Shown in pieces: positions 19,150-29,273 of a stretch of 64,000 bases of DNA. Position numbers and translations under genes: made by a program. The notes under the pieces were generated by a model. The model saw only the letters and a program-made list of their open reading frames with translations, had not been told where the DNA came from and made no database searches. The stretch comes from Rhodobacter sp. GTDB taxonomy: Bacteria > Pseudomonadota > Alphaproteobacteria > Rhodobacterales > Rhodobacteraceae. The stretch is taken from NCBI GenBank assembly GCA_016704435.1, contig JADJAB010000002.1, forward strand, positions 402,579 to 466,578. The letters are read 5' to 3'. Within the stretch, counting starts at the first letter, position 1; each line of letters opens with the position of its first letter.

Positions 19150-20609
19150 ATGCGCTACCCGGAATTGCGGCTTTTCATCGGGGGCGAGTGGCGCAACACG
19201 CCCGACAGCCTGCAGGTCCTGAACCCGGCTACCGAGGCCGAAATCGGCCGCCTGCCCATCGCCCGCAAGGCCGATCTGGAAGATGCGCTGACCGCCGCCG
19301 ACGAGGGGTTTCGCATCTGGAGCCGCACCGCGCCGCGCGCCCGTGCCGACATCATCCTGCGCGCCGCGCGGCTGATGCGCGAGCGGGCGGAAGAAATCGC
19401 CCCCTCGATCACCATGGAGAACGGCAAGCCGCTGATCCAGGCCCGGCTGGAGGTCATTCGCGGCGCCGAGGTCTTCGAATGGGACGCCGGCGAGGCGCAG
19501 CGGATGTATGGCCGGGTCATCCCCTCGGCCCCCGGCATCCGCTATACTGTGGTTCAGGAACCCGTCGGCACCGTTGCCGCCTTCGCGCCGTGGAATTTCC
19601 CGATGAGCCAGCCGGCCCGCAAGATCGCCGGCGCGTTGGCCTCGGGCTGTTCGATCATCCTGAAGGCCGCCGAGGAAACCCCTGCCGGGGCCGTCCACAT
19701 CGCGCGGGCGTTTCAGGATGCGGGCCTGCCGCCGGGCGTTCTGAACCTTGTCTTCGGCGTGCCGGCCGAGATTTCCGCTTTCCTGATCCCGCAGGATCAG
19801 GTGCGGCTGGTGGCGTTTACCGGCTCCACTTCCGTTGGTATTCACCTGACCGAACTGGCAGCGCGGTCGATGACGCCGGTCCTGATGGAACTGGGCGGCC
19901 ATGCGCCGGTGATCGTCTGCGACGATGTCGATGCGCGGGCGGCCGGGGTGATCTCGGCCAGCCGCAAGGCGCGCAATTCGGGGCAGGTCTGCACCTCGCC
20001 CACCCGGTTCTTCGTGGCGGAAAAGTCGTTTGACGTCTTCGCCGGGGCTTTCGCCGACGGTGCCGCCTCGGTCCGCTTCGGCGACGGGCTGGAGCCGGGC
20101 ACAGAGATGGGCCCGGTCGCCAACTCGCGCCGGATCGAGGCGATGGAGGCGCTGGTTGCCGACGCCCGCGACAAGGGGGCGAAGGTGCTGGCCGGCGGCG
20201 CCAGGCCGAACCGCAAGGGCTATTTCTACCCGGTCACCGTGCTGGCCGATGTGCCCGACGATGCCCGCGTGATGCGCGAAGAGCCCTTCGGGCCGCTGGC
20301 CGTCATCAACCCGGTGAAATCGCTGGACGAAGCGATCTGCAAGGCCAATGCCCTGCCCTTTGGTCTGGCTGCCTATGGCTTCACCCATTCGGCGGCGAAC
20401 GCCGACCGGCTGGCCAGCGAGATCGAGGCCGGAAATGTCTCGATCAACACGCTGGAGGCTTCGGTTGCCGAAGTGCCGTTCGGGGGGGTGAAGTATTCGG
20501 GCCATGGCCGCGAGGGCGGGGCCGAGGGGCTGCATCACTATACCCATGTCAAGACGATCTCGCACCGGATGGCGCTGGAAAGTGACCCCACCATCGCCGG
20601 AGCCAGGAT

Positions 20610-20613
<4 letters not shown>
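19150..20613 (+). CDS. NAD(P)-dependent aldehyde dehydrogenase family protein
   Basis: This 487-residue soluble aldehyde dehydrogenase oxidises an aldehyde to its acid. The catalytic Glu is in VLMELGGHAPVIV near residue 255 and the nucleophilic Cys in NSGQVCTSPTRFF near 288. AFAPWNFPMSQPARKIAGAL near 155 and AFTGSTSVGIHL near 230 are cofactor-binding blocks. ATG 19150 follows GGGGAGAG at 19137-19144; ATG 19135 is a less suitable alternative. Sequence resembles succinate-semialdehyde and aminomuconate-semialdehyde dehydrogenases. Being first in an operon with 3-hydroxyanthranilate dioxygenase, it could oxidise the semialdehyde made there, but that is inferred from context. Confidence 0.85.
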
Positions 20614-22132
<1,519 letters not shown>

Positions 22133-22140
22133 ACCCTTCA

Positions 22141-22161
22141 GGCTTGAAATAATTTCAGGCC
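22141..22161. promoter_or_regulatory. 21-base inverted repeat ahead of the ABC importer genes
   Basis: GGCTTGAAAT (22141-22150) and ATTTCAGGCC (22152-22161) are inverted around a single A, with one wobble position. The core TGAAAT-A-ATTTCA is perfect. A one-base loop does not suit an RNA hairpin, so this looks more like a protein-binding site for internal control of the importer genes, 45 bases upstream of the binding-protein start. Confidence 0.45.
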
Positions 22162-22206
22162 CTGCCATGCTGGCACGCACAACGAGAAAAACCACGGGAG
22201 GACGAC

Positions 22207-23346
22207 ATGAAAAGACTACTGACGACGGCCGGCCTGATGGCCGCGATCGCCTTTCCGGCCTGGGCCGAGGGCACCAAGATCGGCGTCATCACCACGCTGT
22301 CCGGCCCCGCCGGCTATCTGGGCGAGCAGATTCGCAATGGCCTGCAGCTGGGCTTCGATGCCGCTGGCGCGAAGGTCGAGTTGATCGTGGAAGACGACAC
22401 CCGCGACCCGAATGTGGGCTTGCAGATCGCAGACCGGATGCTGAACGAGGAAGGCATCAAGATCCTGACCGGAATCGTGTTCTCCAACGTCTCGGGCGCG
22501 GTGGTGCCGGAAACGCTGGACCTGGGCGGCATCTACGTCAGCCCCAATGCGGCACCGTCGCCGCTGGCGGGCGCCAAGTGCCACCCGAACTATTTCGTTG
22601 TCAGCTGGCAGAACGACAGCCTGCACGAAGCCTCGGGCGCTGCCGCCAAGAAGCTGGGCTACAAGACCGCCGTGGCACTGGCCCCCAACTACCAGGCCGG
22701 CAAGGACGCCATCGCCGGCTTTACCCGCGAATTCGGCGGTGAAGTGACCGAGATCTATACCGGCGTCGAACAGTCCGACTTTGCCGGTGAAATGGCGCAG
22801 ATCCGCGACAAGGCGCCGGATGTGGTGTTCCAGTTCCACCCCGGCGGGCAGGGCATTGCCTTTCTCAAGCAATACCAGCAGGCCGGCTTGCTGGGCACCA
22901 TCCCGATGGTGCTGTCAGAGCCTTCGTATGACGGCGTGATCCTGAAGGCGGTCGGCCCGGCGGCTGTCGGCATCACCGGCACGACGCATTGGAACGACGA
23001 CTTCGACAACGAGGCGTCGAAGGCCATGGTCGCTGCCTGGGCCGCTGCCTACCCGGAAACGCCGCTGACCACCTATGCCCAGCAGGCCTATGACACCGGC
23101 CTTCTGATCGGCAGCGCGTTGAACAAGGTTGGTGGCGACGATGTGGCCGCCCTTTCGGCCGCGCTGAAAGAGGCCGACTTCGCCTCGACCCGCGGCAGCT
23201 TTGCCTTCGGGCCGAACCAGCACCCGGTGCAGGACTGGTATCTGACCGAGATCGCCGCCGATGACGCCGGCAACCCGAAGATCGTCACCAAGGAAAAGAT
23301 CCGCGAAGCGGTGGGCGATGTCTACGCCGCCGATTGCAAGATGTGA
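22207..23346 (+). CDS. Branched-chain-amino-acid-type ABC importer, periplasmic binding protein
   Basis: This 379-residue type I solute-binding protein begins with a signal peptide ending at AWA (MKRLLTTAGLMAAIAFPAWA). The mature part, TKIGVITTLSGPAGYLGEQI, is the LivJ-type beginning. NVGLQIADRMLNEEGIKILT and YVSPNAAPSPLAG are further family blocks. It captures the ligand in the periplasm for the LivHMGF-type genes that follow. Given its operon partners, the ligand may be an aromatic amino acid or carboxylate related to 3-hydroxyanthranilate rather than leucine; that is inference. Strong hairpins flank the gene and may let it be made in excess. Confidence 0.85.
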   Translation: MKRLLTTAGLMAAIAFPAWAEGTKIGVITTLSGPAGYLGEQIRNGLQLGFDAAGAKVELIVEDDTRDPNVGLQIADRMLNEEGIKILTGIVFSNVSGAVVPETLDLGGIYVSPNAAPSPLAGAKCHPNYFVVSWQNDSLHEASGAAAKKLGYKTAVALAPNYQAGKDAIAGFTREFGGEVTEIYTGVEQSDFAGEMAQIRDKAPDVVFQFHPGGQGIAFLKQYQQAGLLGTIPMVLSEPSYDGVILKAVGPAAVGITGTTHWNDDFDNEASKAMVAAWAAAYPETPLTTYAQQAYDTGLLIGSALNKVGGDDVAALSAALKEADFASTRGSFAFGPNQHPVQDWYLTEIAADDAGNPKIVTKEKIREAVGDVYAADCKM

Positions 23347-23353
23347 TCCGCTT

Positions 23354-23383
23354 GGCCGGGGCGCGATGATCCGCGCCCCGGCC
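23354..23383 (+). terminator. Intercistronic hairpin after the binding-protein gene
   Basis: A perfect 12-base-pair GC stem (GGCCGGGGCGCG 23354-23365 with CGCGCCCCGGCC 23372-23383) with a six-base loop is followed by CTTTCCTG. With a weak T-tail it probably attenuates, or protects the 3' end of the binding-protein message, so that the permease genes downstream are expressed less. Confidence 0.6.
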
Positions 23384-23417
23384 CTTTCCTGACACCCGCA
23401 CCGGGCGCTTTGCAGAG

Positions 23418-24332
23418 ATGATCCTTCTCGTCGAGCAGTTCCTGAACGGCCTGCAATATGGCGTCACGCTGTTCCTGCTGGCGGCGGGTCTGACGCTGAT
23501 CTTCGGCATCATGGGGGTGATCAACCTGGCGCATGGCGCGCTGTACATGGTCGGCGCCTTTGCCGCAGCCTGGACAACGATGCAGACCGGCAATTTCTGG
23601 ATCGGCCTGCCGGTCGGGCTGGTCACCGCCGCGCTGGTCGGGCTGGCGATGGAGCTTGCGGTGATCCGGCGGCTTTACCAGCGCGACCATCTCGACCAGG
23701 TGCTGGCCACCTTTGCGCTTATCCTGATCTTCAACCAGAGCGTGACGCTGATTTTCGGCCGCCAGCCGCTTTTCTCGCAGCCGCCTGCCCTGCTGTCCGG
23801 TGCGGTAGAGGTGCTGCCCGGCCTGCCCTACCCCGCCTACCGATTGTTCGTGATCGCGGTGGGGCTGGCGGTGGCGGTGGGGCTGTATCTGCTGATCAAC
23901 AAGACCCGCATCGGCATGCTGGTGCGGGCGGGCGCGACCAACCGGCAGATGGTGCGCGCGCTTGGGGTCGACATCGGGCGGCTCTATTCGGCGGTCTTCG
24001 CGCTGGGGGCCCTGCTGGCCGGTCTGGCCGGGATCATGGCTTCGCCCATTCTGGCCGTGCAGGTGGGGATGGGCGAAGAAATCATCCTTGCCACCTTCGT
24101 CGTGGTCGTGGTCGGTGGCGTCGGCTCGGTCAAGGGCGCCTTCGTGGCGGCACTGGTGCTGGGCATGATCGACACCATGCTGCGCGCCTTTCTGCCCGGC
24201 CTTCTGCAAGGCGTGATGCCGGGGCCAGAGGCGCAGGCGCTTGGCGTCGGCATATCGTCGATGGGCATCTATCTGATGATGGCGATCGTGCTTCTGATCC
24301 GGCCGCGCGGCCTGTTTGCGGCCGGGGGCTAG
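23418..24332 (+). CDS. Branched-chain-type ABC importer, permease (LivH-like)
   Basis: This 304-residue permease has about eight hydrophobic segments. It starts LLVEQFLNGLQYGVTLFLLA and has the LivH signatures AAGLTLIFGIMGVINLAHGA near residue 25 and VVVGGVGSVKGAFVAALVLG near 235. It forms the membrane channel with the following LivM-like protein. The start at ATG 23418 follows the hairpin region by 34 bases, and no closer ATG fits. It is followed by livM after one base, so the two are translated together. Confidence 0.88.
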   Translation: MILLVEQFLNGLQYGVTLFLLAAGLTLIFGIMGVINLAHGALYMVGAFAAAWTTMQTGNFWIGLPVGLVTAALVGLAMELAVIRRLYQRDHLDQVLATFALILIFNQSVTLIFGRQPLFSQPPALLSGAVEVLPGLPYPAYRLFVIAVGLAVAVGLYLLINKTRIGMLVRAGATNRQMVRALGVDIGRLYSAVFALGALLAGLAGIMASPILAVQVGMGEEIILATFVVVVVGGVGSVKGAFVAALVLGMIDTMLRAFLPGLLQGVMPGPEAQALGVGISSMGIYLMMAIVLLIRPRGLFAAGG

Positions 24333-24333
24333 G

Positions 24334-25308
24334 ATGAAGCGCGGCCATCTTGGGCTCTTGGTCGTGTTCGTGCTGCTGGCGCTGGTGCCGCTGGTGGCCG
24401 ATGCGACCGGCCAGTCGTCAATGACACGGCTGGTCGGGCAGGTGCTGATCCTTGGCATGGCTGCCGCCAGCCTGAACTTCATCCTCGGCTTTGGCGGCAT
24501 GGTCAGTTTCGGCCATGCCGCCTTCTACGGCATCGGCGGCTATGTCGTCGGCATCCTCTATCACCACTTCGATGCCGGCACCGCGTTCCTGGGCCTGATC
24601 CCCGGCACCGACCAGCTGCTGCTGACGCTGCCCGCCGCGGTCATCGTCTCGGGCCTGGCCGCTGCGCTGGTGGGGGCGCTGGCGCTGCGCACCGGGGGCG
24701 TGCAGTTCATCATGATCACGCTGGCCTTCGCGCAGATGTTCTTCTTCCTCGTCGTCTCGCTGAAGACCTATGGCGGCGAGGACGGCATCATGGTCCGCCG
24801 CACCAATGAACTGTTCGGGCTGAACATGCGCGACAAGGCCACGCTTTACTGGATCGTGCTGGTAGTGGCCGCAGGCTACTACCTGTTCCTGCGTCGACTG
24901 GTGAATTCGTCCTTCGGCCAGACCATCGCCGGCATCCGCCAGAACGAACGCCGGATGGCGGCAATGGGCGTCGACACCACCCGCGCCAAGCTGTTCGCCT
25001 TTGCCCTTTCCGGCGCGGGGGCGGGGCTGGCCGGCGCGCTGATGGTCAACTTCCTGCGCTTTGCCTCGCCCGACATGATGCACTGGACCAAGTCGGGAGA
25101 GTTGATGGTGATGGTGATCCTCGGCGGTGTCGGCACGCTGGCCGGGCCCTTCATCGGAGCGGGGGCCCTGTTCACGCTGGAAACCACGCTGGGCCGGTTC
25201 ACCGAACACTGGGCGCTGCCGGTCGGCATCATCCTGCTGGTCGTCGTGCTGGCCACGCGGGGCGGACTGATGGGGCTGGTCCGCCGCATTGTCGAGTGGC
25301 GCCGATGA
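24334..25308 (+). CDS. Branched-chain-type ABC importer, permease (LivM-like)
   Basis: This 324-residue permease is the partner of the LivH-like protein. Family blocks are NFILGFGGMVSFGHAAFYGI near residue 50, RTGGVQFIMITLAFAQMFF near 127 and VMVILGGVGTLAGPFIGAGA near 260, which includes the region contacting the ATPases. ATG 24334 directly follows the LivH-like stop; an upstream in-frame ATG lies inside the previous gene. The stop overlaps the ATPase start (ATGA at 25305-25308), so translation is coupled. Confidence 0.88.
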   Translation: MKRGHLGLLVVFVLLALVPLVADATGQSSMTRLVGQVLILGMAAASLNFILGFGGMVSFGHAAFYGIGGYVVGILYHHFDAGTAFLGLIPGTDQLLLTLPAAVIVSGLAAALVGALALRTGGVQFIMITLAFAQMFFFLVVSLKTYGGEDGIMVRRTNELFGLNMRDKATLYWIVLVVAAGYYLFLRRLVNSSFGQTIAGIRQNERRMAAMGVDTTRAKLFAFALSGAGAGLAGALMVNFLRFASPDMMHWTKSGELMVMVILGGVGTLAGPFIGAGALFTLETTLGRFTEHWALPVGIILLVVVLATRGGLMGLVRRIVEWRR

Positions 25309-26053
25309 CCCCGGTTCTGAAGCTTTCCGGCCTGCGAAAGCGCTTCGGCGGCCTCGTCGCCTCGGACGATGTCACCCTGACCGTCGAGGCCGGAGAGATC
25401 CACGCCCTGATCGGCCCGAACGGCGCCGGCAAGTCGACACTGATCAACCAGATCTGCGGCGAATTGCGGCCCAATGGCGGCACGATCCATCTGGCCGGCC
25501 GCGACATCACCCATCTGTCCCCGGCAGAACGGGTGGAACGGGGGCTGAGCCGGACCTTCCAGATCACCTCGCTTCTCGATGACATGACGGTGCGGCAAAA
25601 CCTCGGCATGGCCATTCAAGCGCGTCTGGGCGGGCATCTGCGCTTTTTCGACCGTGCAGCGCAGCGCCGCAAGATCTGGGACGAGGCAGATGCCACGCTG
25701 GCCGGCACCGCACTAGGGCCTGCGCCGACCAGAACGCCGCCGATCTGGCGCATGGCGAGAAAAAGCAGCTGGAACTGATGATGGCCTTCGCGCTGCGGCC
25801 GCGCCTGCTGCTTCTGGACGAGCCGATGGCCGGCCTTGGCCATCTGGAAAGCCAGATGATGATCGAGACCCTGCGCGCCGCCCGCGGCGATGCCGCCATG
25901 CTGCTGGTCGAACACGACATGGAGGCGGTCTTTGCCCTGGCCGACCGCATCTCGGTGCTGGTCTATGGCCGCGTTGTCGCCACCGGCAGCGCCGACGACA
26001 TCCGCGCCAATCCTGCCGTCCGCGAGGCCTATCTGGGCGAGGAGGACGCCTGA
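25305..26053 (+). pseudogene. Branched-chain-type ABC importer, ATPase (LivG-like), frameshifted
   Basis: This is the first of two ATP-hydrolysing subunits. The N-terminal part has Walker A GPNGAGKSTLINQICGE near residue 45 and SRTFQITSLLDDMTVRQN. The C-terminal part, in another frame, has HGEKKQLELMMAFA (signature region) and Walker B LLLLDEPMAGLG. The frames change near 25710-25728; a single missing base would restore one frame, and beyond it DQNAADLAHGEKKQ is exactly what LivG proteins show. Everything else is intact, including the 1-base overlap with the next gene, so a sequence error is likely. If the break is real, the importer would lack one ATPase. Confidence 0.85.
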
Positions 26054-26754
26054 TGCTGAAGGTCTCCGGCTTGCAGGCGGCTTACGGCGCCAGCCAGGTC
26101 CTGTTCGACATTCACCTGCAGATCGCCGAGGGTCAGGTGGTGACACTGATGGGCCGCAACGGCATGGGCAAGACAACGACGGTAAGGGCGATCATGGGGC
26201 TTTTGCCGGTGAAGGCCGGCGCGATCGAGCATGACGGCAAGCCGATCGCCGGATTGCCGCCGGAAAAGGTGGCGCGGCTGGGCATCGGGCTGGTTCCCGA
26301 GGGGCGGCAGGTCTTCCCGACGCTGACGGTGCGCGAAAACCTGGTGGCGACGGCGGCGAACCGACTGGGCGCGGCCCGGCCCTGGACGCTGGCTGGCATC
26401 TACGAGCTTTTCCCCCGTCTGGACGAACGCGCGGGCCAGATGGCGGGCACGCTGTCGGGAGGCGAGCAGCAGATGCTGGCGGTGGGCCGGGCGCTGATGA
26501 CCAACCCGCGGCTTTTGATCCTTGACGAGGCGACCGAGGGCCTGGCCCCGGTGATCCGCGCCGAAATCTGGCGCGTGGTCGAAAAGCTGAAGGCCGAGGG
26601 GCAGTGCATCCTTCTGATCGACAAGACGTTTTCGGTGCTGAAGCGGCTGGCCGACCGGCATTTCATCGTCGAAAAGGGCCGCACGGTCTGGTCCGGGACC
26701 GGGGATGATCTGGACCGCAACCACGATCAGGTGCAGGCATGGGTGGGGGTATGA
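26053..26754 (+). CDS. Branched-chain-type ABC importer, ATPase (LivF-like)
   Basis: This 233-residue ATPase is the second nucleotide-binding subunit of the importer. Walker A is GRNGMGKTTTVRAIMGLL near residue 35, the signature is LSGGEQQMLAVGRALMTNP near 135, Walker B is LLILDEATEGLAP and the switch histidine region follows with LLIDKTFSVLKRLADR. In that last block the usual His-loop reads differently from many LivF proteins (IDKTF), a small oddity. It begins at the last base of the LivG-like stop and overlaps the next gene by four bases. Confidence 0.88.
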   Translation: MLKVSGLQAAYGASQVLFDIHLQIAEGQVVTLMGRNGMGKTTTVRAIMGLLPVKAGAIEHDGKPIAGLPPEKVARLGIGLVPEGRQVFPTLTVRENLVATAANRLGAARPWTLAGIYELFPRLDERAGQMAGTLSGGEQQMLAVGRALMTNPRLLILDEATEGLAPVIRAEIWRVVEKLKAEGQCILLIDKTFSVLKRLADRHFIVEKGRTVWSGTGDDLDRNHDQVQAWVGV

Positions 26755-27548
26755 CCCTGCGGCTGGTTCTGGTCGGCTGGGGTGCCATCGGCGCCGAAGT
26801 GGCGCGGCTTCTGTCGGCGCGGGCAGCCCCGGTCACGCTGGCCGGCGTGGCGGTGCGCGATGCCTCGACCCTGCGCGCCGGGCTTGCCGACGTGACCCTG
26901 ATCCACGACCCGGCAGAGCTGGCCGCGCTGGCCCCCGATCTGGTGGTCGAGGCCGCGGGCCGCGCCGCCGTGCTGCCCTGGGGCCGGGCGGCGCTGGAAG
27001 CAGGGGCCGATTTCGCGCCGGCCTCGACCTCGGCCTTTGCCGATGACGCGGTGCTGGCGGAACTGGTCGAACTGGCGCGCACTGCCGGCCGGCAGGTGCT
27101 GATCCCGCCCGGCGCGCTGGGCGGCATCGACGCGCTGGCGGCGGCCGCGCGGCTTTCCCTCGCCTCGGTCATGCACGAAGTAACCAAACCTCCGGCCGCC
27201 TGGCGCGGCACCCGGGCCGAAACACTGTGCGATCTGGACCGCTTGGCCGAAGCCCACGCATTCTTCACCGGGCCAGCCCGCCTTGCGGCCACCGAATACC
27301 CGCAGAACGCCAATGTCGCGCTGATCTCGGCCTTGGCCGGGCTTGGCCCCGACCAGACCGAAATCCGCCTCGTCGCCGACCCCGCCGCCAGGCTCAACCG
27401 TCACCGCGTCATCGCCACCGGCGATTTCGGGCGAATGGAGATCACGCTCGACAACCGCCCCTTCGCCGCCAACCCGAAAAGCAGCGCCCTGACCGCGCTG
27501 TCGCTGGTGCGGCTGATCGAGAATCGCGTCGCGCCGCTGGTGATGTGA
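26751..27548 (+). CDS. Aspartate dehydrogenase-like NAD(P)-dependent enzyme
   Basis: This 265-residue protein of the L-aspartate dehydrogenase (NadX) family would catalyse NAD(P)-dependent reductive amination or oxidative deamination. It has the nucleotide-binding LVGWGAIGAEVARLL at the N-terminus, VVEAAGRAAV near residue 65 and the family C-terminal catalytic block (ATEYPQNANVALISALAGLG near 180, then NPKSSALTALSLVRLIENR). It is the last gene of the operon, overlapping the LivF-like gene by four bases. NadX usually feeds NAD synthesis together with NadA/NadC, which are absent here. In this operon it may instead act on an amino acid formed during catabolism of the imported compound. Confidence 0.8.
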   Translation: MTLRLVLVGWGAIGAEVARLLSARAAPVTLAGVAVRDASTLRAGLADVTLIHDPAELAALAPDLVVEAAGRAAVLPWGRAALEAGADFAPASTSAFADDAVLAELVELARTAGRQVLIPPGALGGIDALAAAARLSLASVMHEVTKPPAAWRGTRAETLCDLDRLAEAHAFFTGPARLAATEYPQNANVALISALAGLGPDQTEIRLVADPAARLNRHRVIATGDFGRMEITLDNRPFAANPKSSALTALSLVRLIENRVAPLVM

Positions 27549-27648
27549 CCCGCCCGGCGGCAGAAAACTGGCCCTGTCTTCAAGGACGTGCTTGCACATC
27601 GGCGCAAGTTGTCGACTATTGGGCCGGACCCAGAGGAGGCCGCGCCAT

Positions 27649-28446
27649 ATGGCAACTGCCGCCATGACGACCCGACCGGCGCAGGCATCGGCAGCGGACG
27701 AGGCGATCCGCGTCGAAGACCTGCACAAGTCCTTCGGCAAGCTCGAGGTGCTGAAAGGCGTCTCGCTGACCGCCAAGAAGGGCGATGTCGTCGCCATCAT
27801 CGGCGGCTCCGGCTCCGGCAAGTCGACCTGCCTGCGCTGCATCAACTTTCTGGAGACGCCCAGCTCTGGCCGGATCATCATCGGCGGCGAGGAAATCGTC
27901 CTGCGTCCCGACGGCACACCGGCCAATCGCCGCCAGATCGAACGGGTGCGATCGCGGCTGGGGATGGTGTTCCAGGCCTTCAACCTGTGGACCCACCGCA
28001 CGCTGATCGAGAATGTCACCGAAGTGCCGGTGCATGTGCTGGGTGTTCCGAAGGCCGAGGCGCATGACCGCGCCATGGCCCTGCTGGAGCGGGTGGGCCT
28101 GGCCGAAAAGGCCAATGTCTATCCGTCCTTCCTGTCGGGCGGCCAGCAGCAGCGCGCCGCAATCGCGCGGGCGCTGGCGATCGAGCCGTCGGTGATGCTG
28201 TTCGACGAACCGACCAGCGCGCTGGACCCCGAGCTGGTGGGCGAGGTGCTGACCGTGATCCGCGATCTTGCCGCCGAGGGGCGCACGATGATCCTGGTGA
28301 CGCATGAAATGAATTTCGCGCGCGAGGTTTCGGACCACGTGATCTATCTTTATGAAGGGCGGATCGAGGAAGAGGGCCCACCGGATCAGGTGTTCGGCGC
28401 GCCGCGTTCCGACCGGCTGAAGCAGTTCCTGAAAACCGTCGCGTGA
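27649..28446 (+). CDS. Polar amino acid ABC importer, ATPase
   Basis: This 265-residue HisP/GlnQ-type ATPase powers uptake of a polar amino acid. Walker A is GGSGSGKSTCLRCINFLE near residue 50, the signature LSGGQQQRAAIARALAIEP near 160, Walker B VMLFDEPTSALDPELVG, and the H-loop LVTHEMNFAREVSDHV. ATG 27649 is preceded by AGAGGAGG (27632-27639). It opens a four-gene transcript and overlaps the region before the binding-protein gene. The 100 bases upstream, after the aspartate dehydrogenase-like gene, show no strong terminator or promoter. Confidence 0.9.
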   Translation: MATAAMTTRPAQASAADEAIRVEDLHKSFGKLEVLKGVSLTAKKGDVVAIIGGSGSGKSTCLRCINFLETPSSGRIIIGGEEIVLRPDGTPANRRQIERVRSRLGMVFQAFNLWTHRTLIENVTEVPVHVLGVPKAEAHDRAMALLERVGLAEKANVYPSFLSGGQQQRAAIARALAIEPSVMLFDEPTSALDPELVGEVLTVIRDLAAEGRTMILVTHEMNFAREVSDHVIYLYEGRIEEEGPPDQVFGAPRSDRLKQFLKTVA

Positions 28447-28490
28447 CGACGGGCACGACAATCGCAAACAACCACCAAGGGGAGACCACC

Positions 28491-29264
28491 ATGAAACTGA
28501 AATCACTGCTTGCCGTCGGCATTGCCACACTGGCGCTGACCACGGGTGCCGCACTGGCCGAACCGATCAAGATCGGCATCGCCGCCGAACCCTATCCGCC
28601 GTTCATGTCGCCGGATGCCGCGGGCAACTGGGTCGGCTGGGAGATCGAGATCATCGATGCCATCTGCAAGGCATCGGAACTGGAATGCGTCATCACGCCG
28701 ACGGCCTGGGACGGCATCATCCCGTCCCTGACCGGCAAGCAGATCGATGCGATCGTGGCGTCGATGTCGATCACCGAAGAGCGGATGCAGACCATCGATT
28801 TCTCGGACAAATACTACAACACACCGACCGTTGTGATCGCCGACAAATCCGCAGACATCACGGCTACACCGGAAGGGCTGGCCGGAAAGATCCTTGGCGT
28901 GCAAGCCTCGACGGTTCACCAGTCCTATGCGCAGCAGTACTTTACCGGAGCGGCCGAAATCCGCGTTTACCAGACGCAGGACGAAGCGAACCAGGATCTG
29001 GCCTCGGGACGGATCGACGCGATCCAGGCCGACAGCATTGCCATGGCCGATTTCGTTGCCTCGGAGGCCGGAGCCTGCTGCGAGATCAAGGGTGCGGTTG
29101 CCGATGATCCGGCGATCCTGGGTCTGGGCGTGGGTGTCGGCGTGCGCAAGGGCGAAGACGAGCTGCGCGAAAAGTTCAATGCCGGAATCAAGGCCATCCG
29201 CGCAGACGGCACCTATGACGAGATCACCAAGAAGTATTTCGCCATGGATATCTACGGCGGCTAA
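28491..29264 (+). CDS. Polar amino acid ABC importer, periplasmic binding protein
   Basis: This 257-residue type II solute-binding protein starts with a signal peptide (MKLKSLLAVGIATLALTTGA, cut near ALA). The mature part EPIKIGIAAEPYPPFMSPDA has the ArgT/HisJ-type beginning, followed by GWEIEIIDAICKASELECVI, the class signature, near residue 50. DAIVASMSITEERMQTIDFS is the ligand-hinge block. An ATG with AAGGGGAG ahead of it gives the start. Ligand specificity (Arg, His, Lys, opines or others) cannot be decided from sequence. A Cys pair, EAGACCEIK, is unusual but may be a disulfide. Confidence 0.88.
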   Translation: MKLKSLLAVGIATLALTTGAALAEPIKIGIAAEPYPPFMSPDAAGNWVGWEIEIIDAICKASELECVITPTAWDGIIPSLTGKQIDAIVASMSITEERMQTIDFSDKYYNTPTVVIADKSADITATPEGLAGKILGVQASTVHQSYAQQYFTGAAEIRVYQTQDEANQDLASGRIDAIQADSIAMADFVASEAGACCEIKGAVADDPAILGLGVGVGVRKGEDELREKFNAGIKAIRADGTYDEITKKYFAMDIYGG

Positions 29265-29273
29265 GACAGCACC

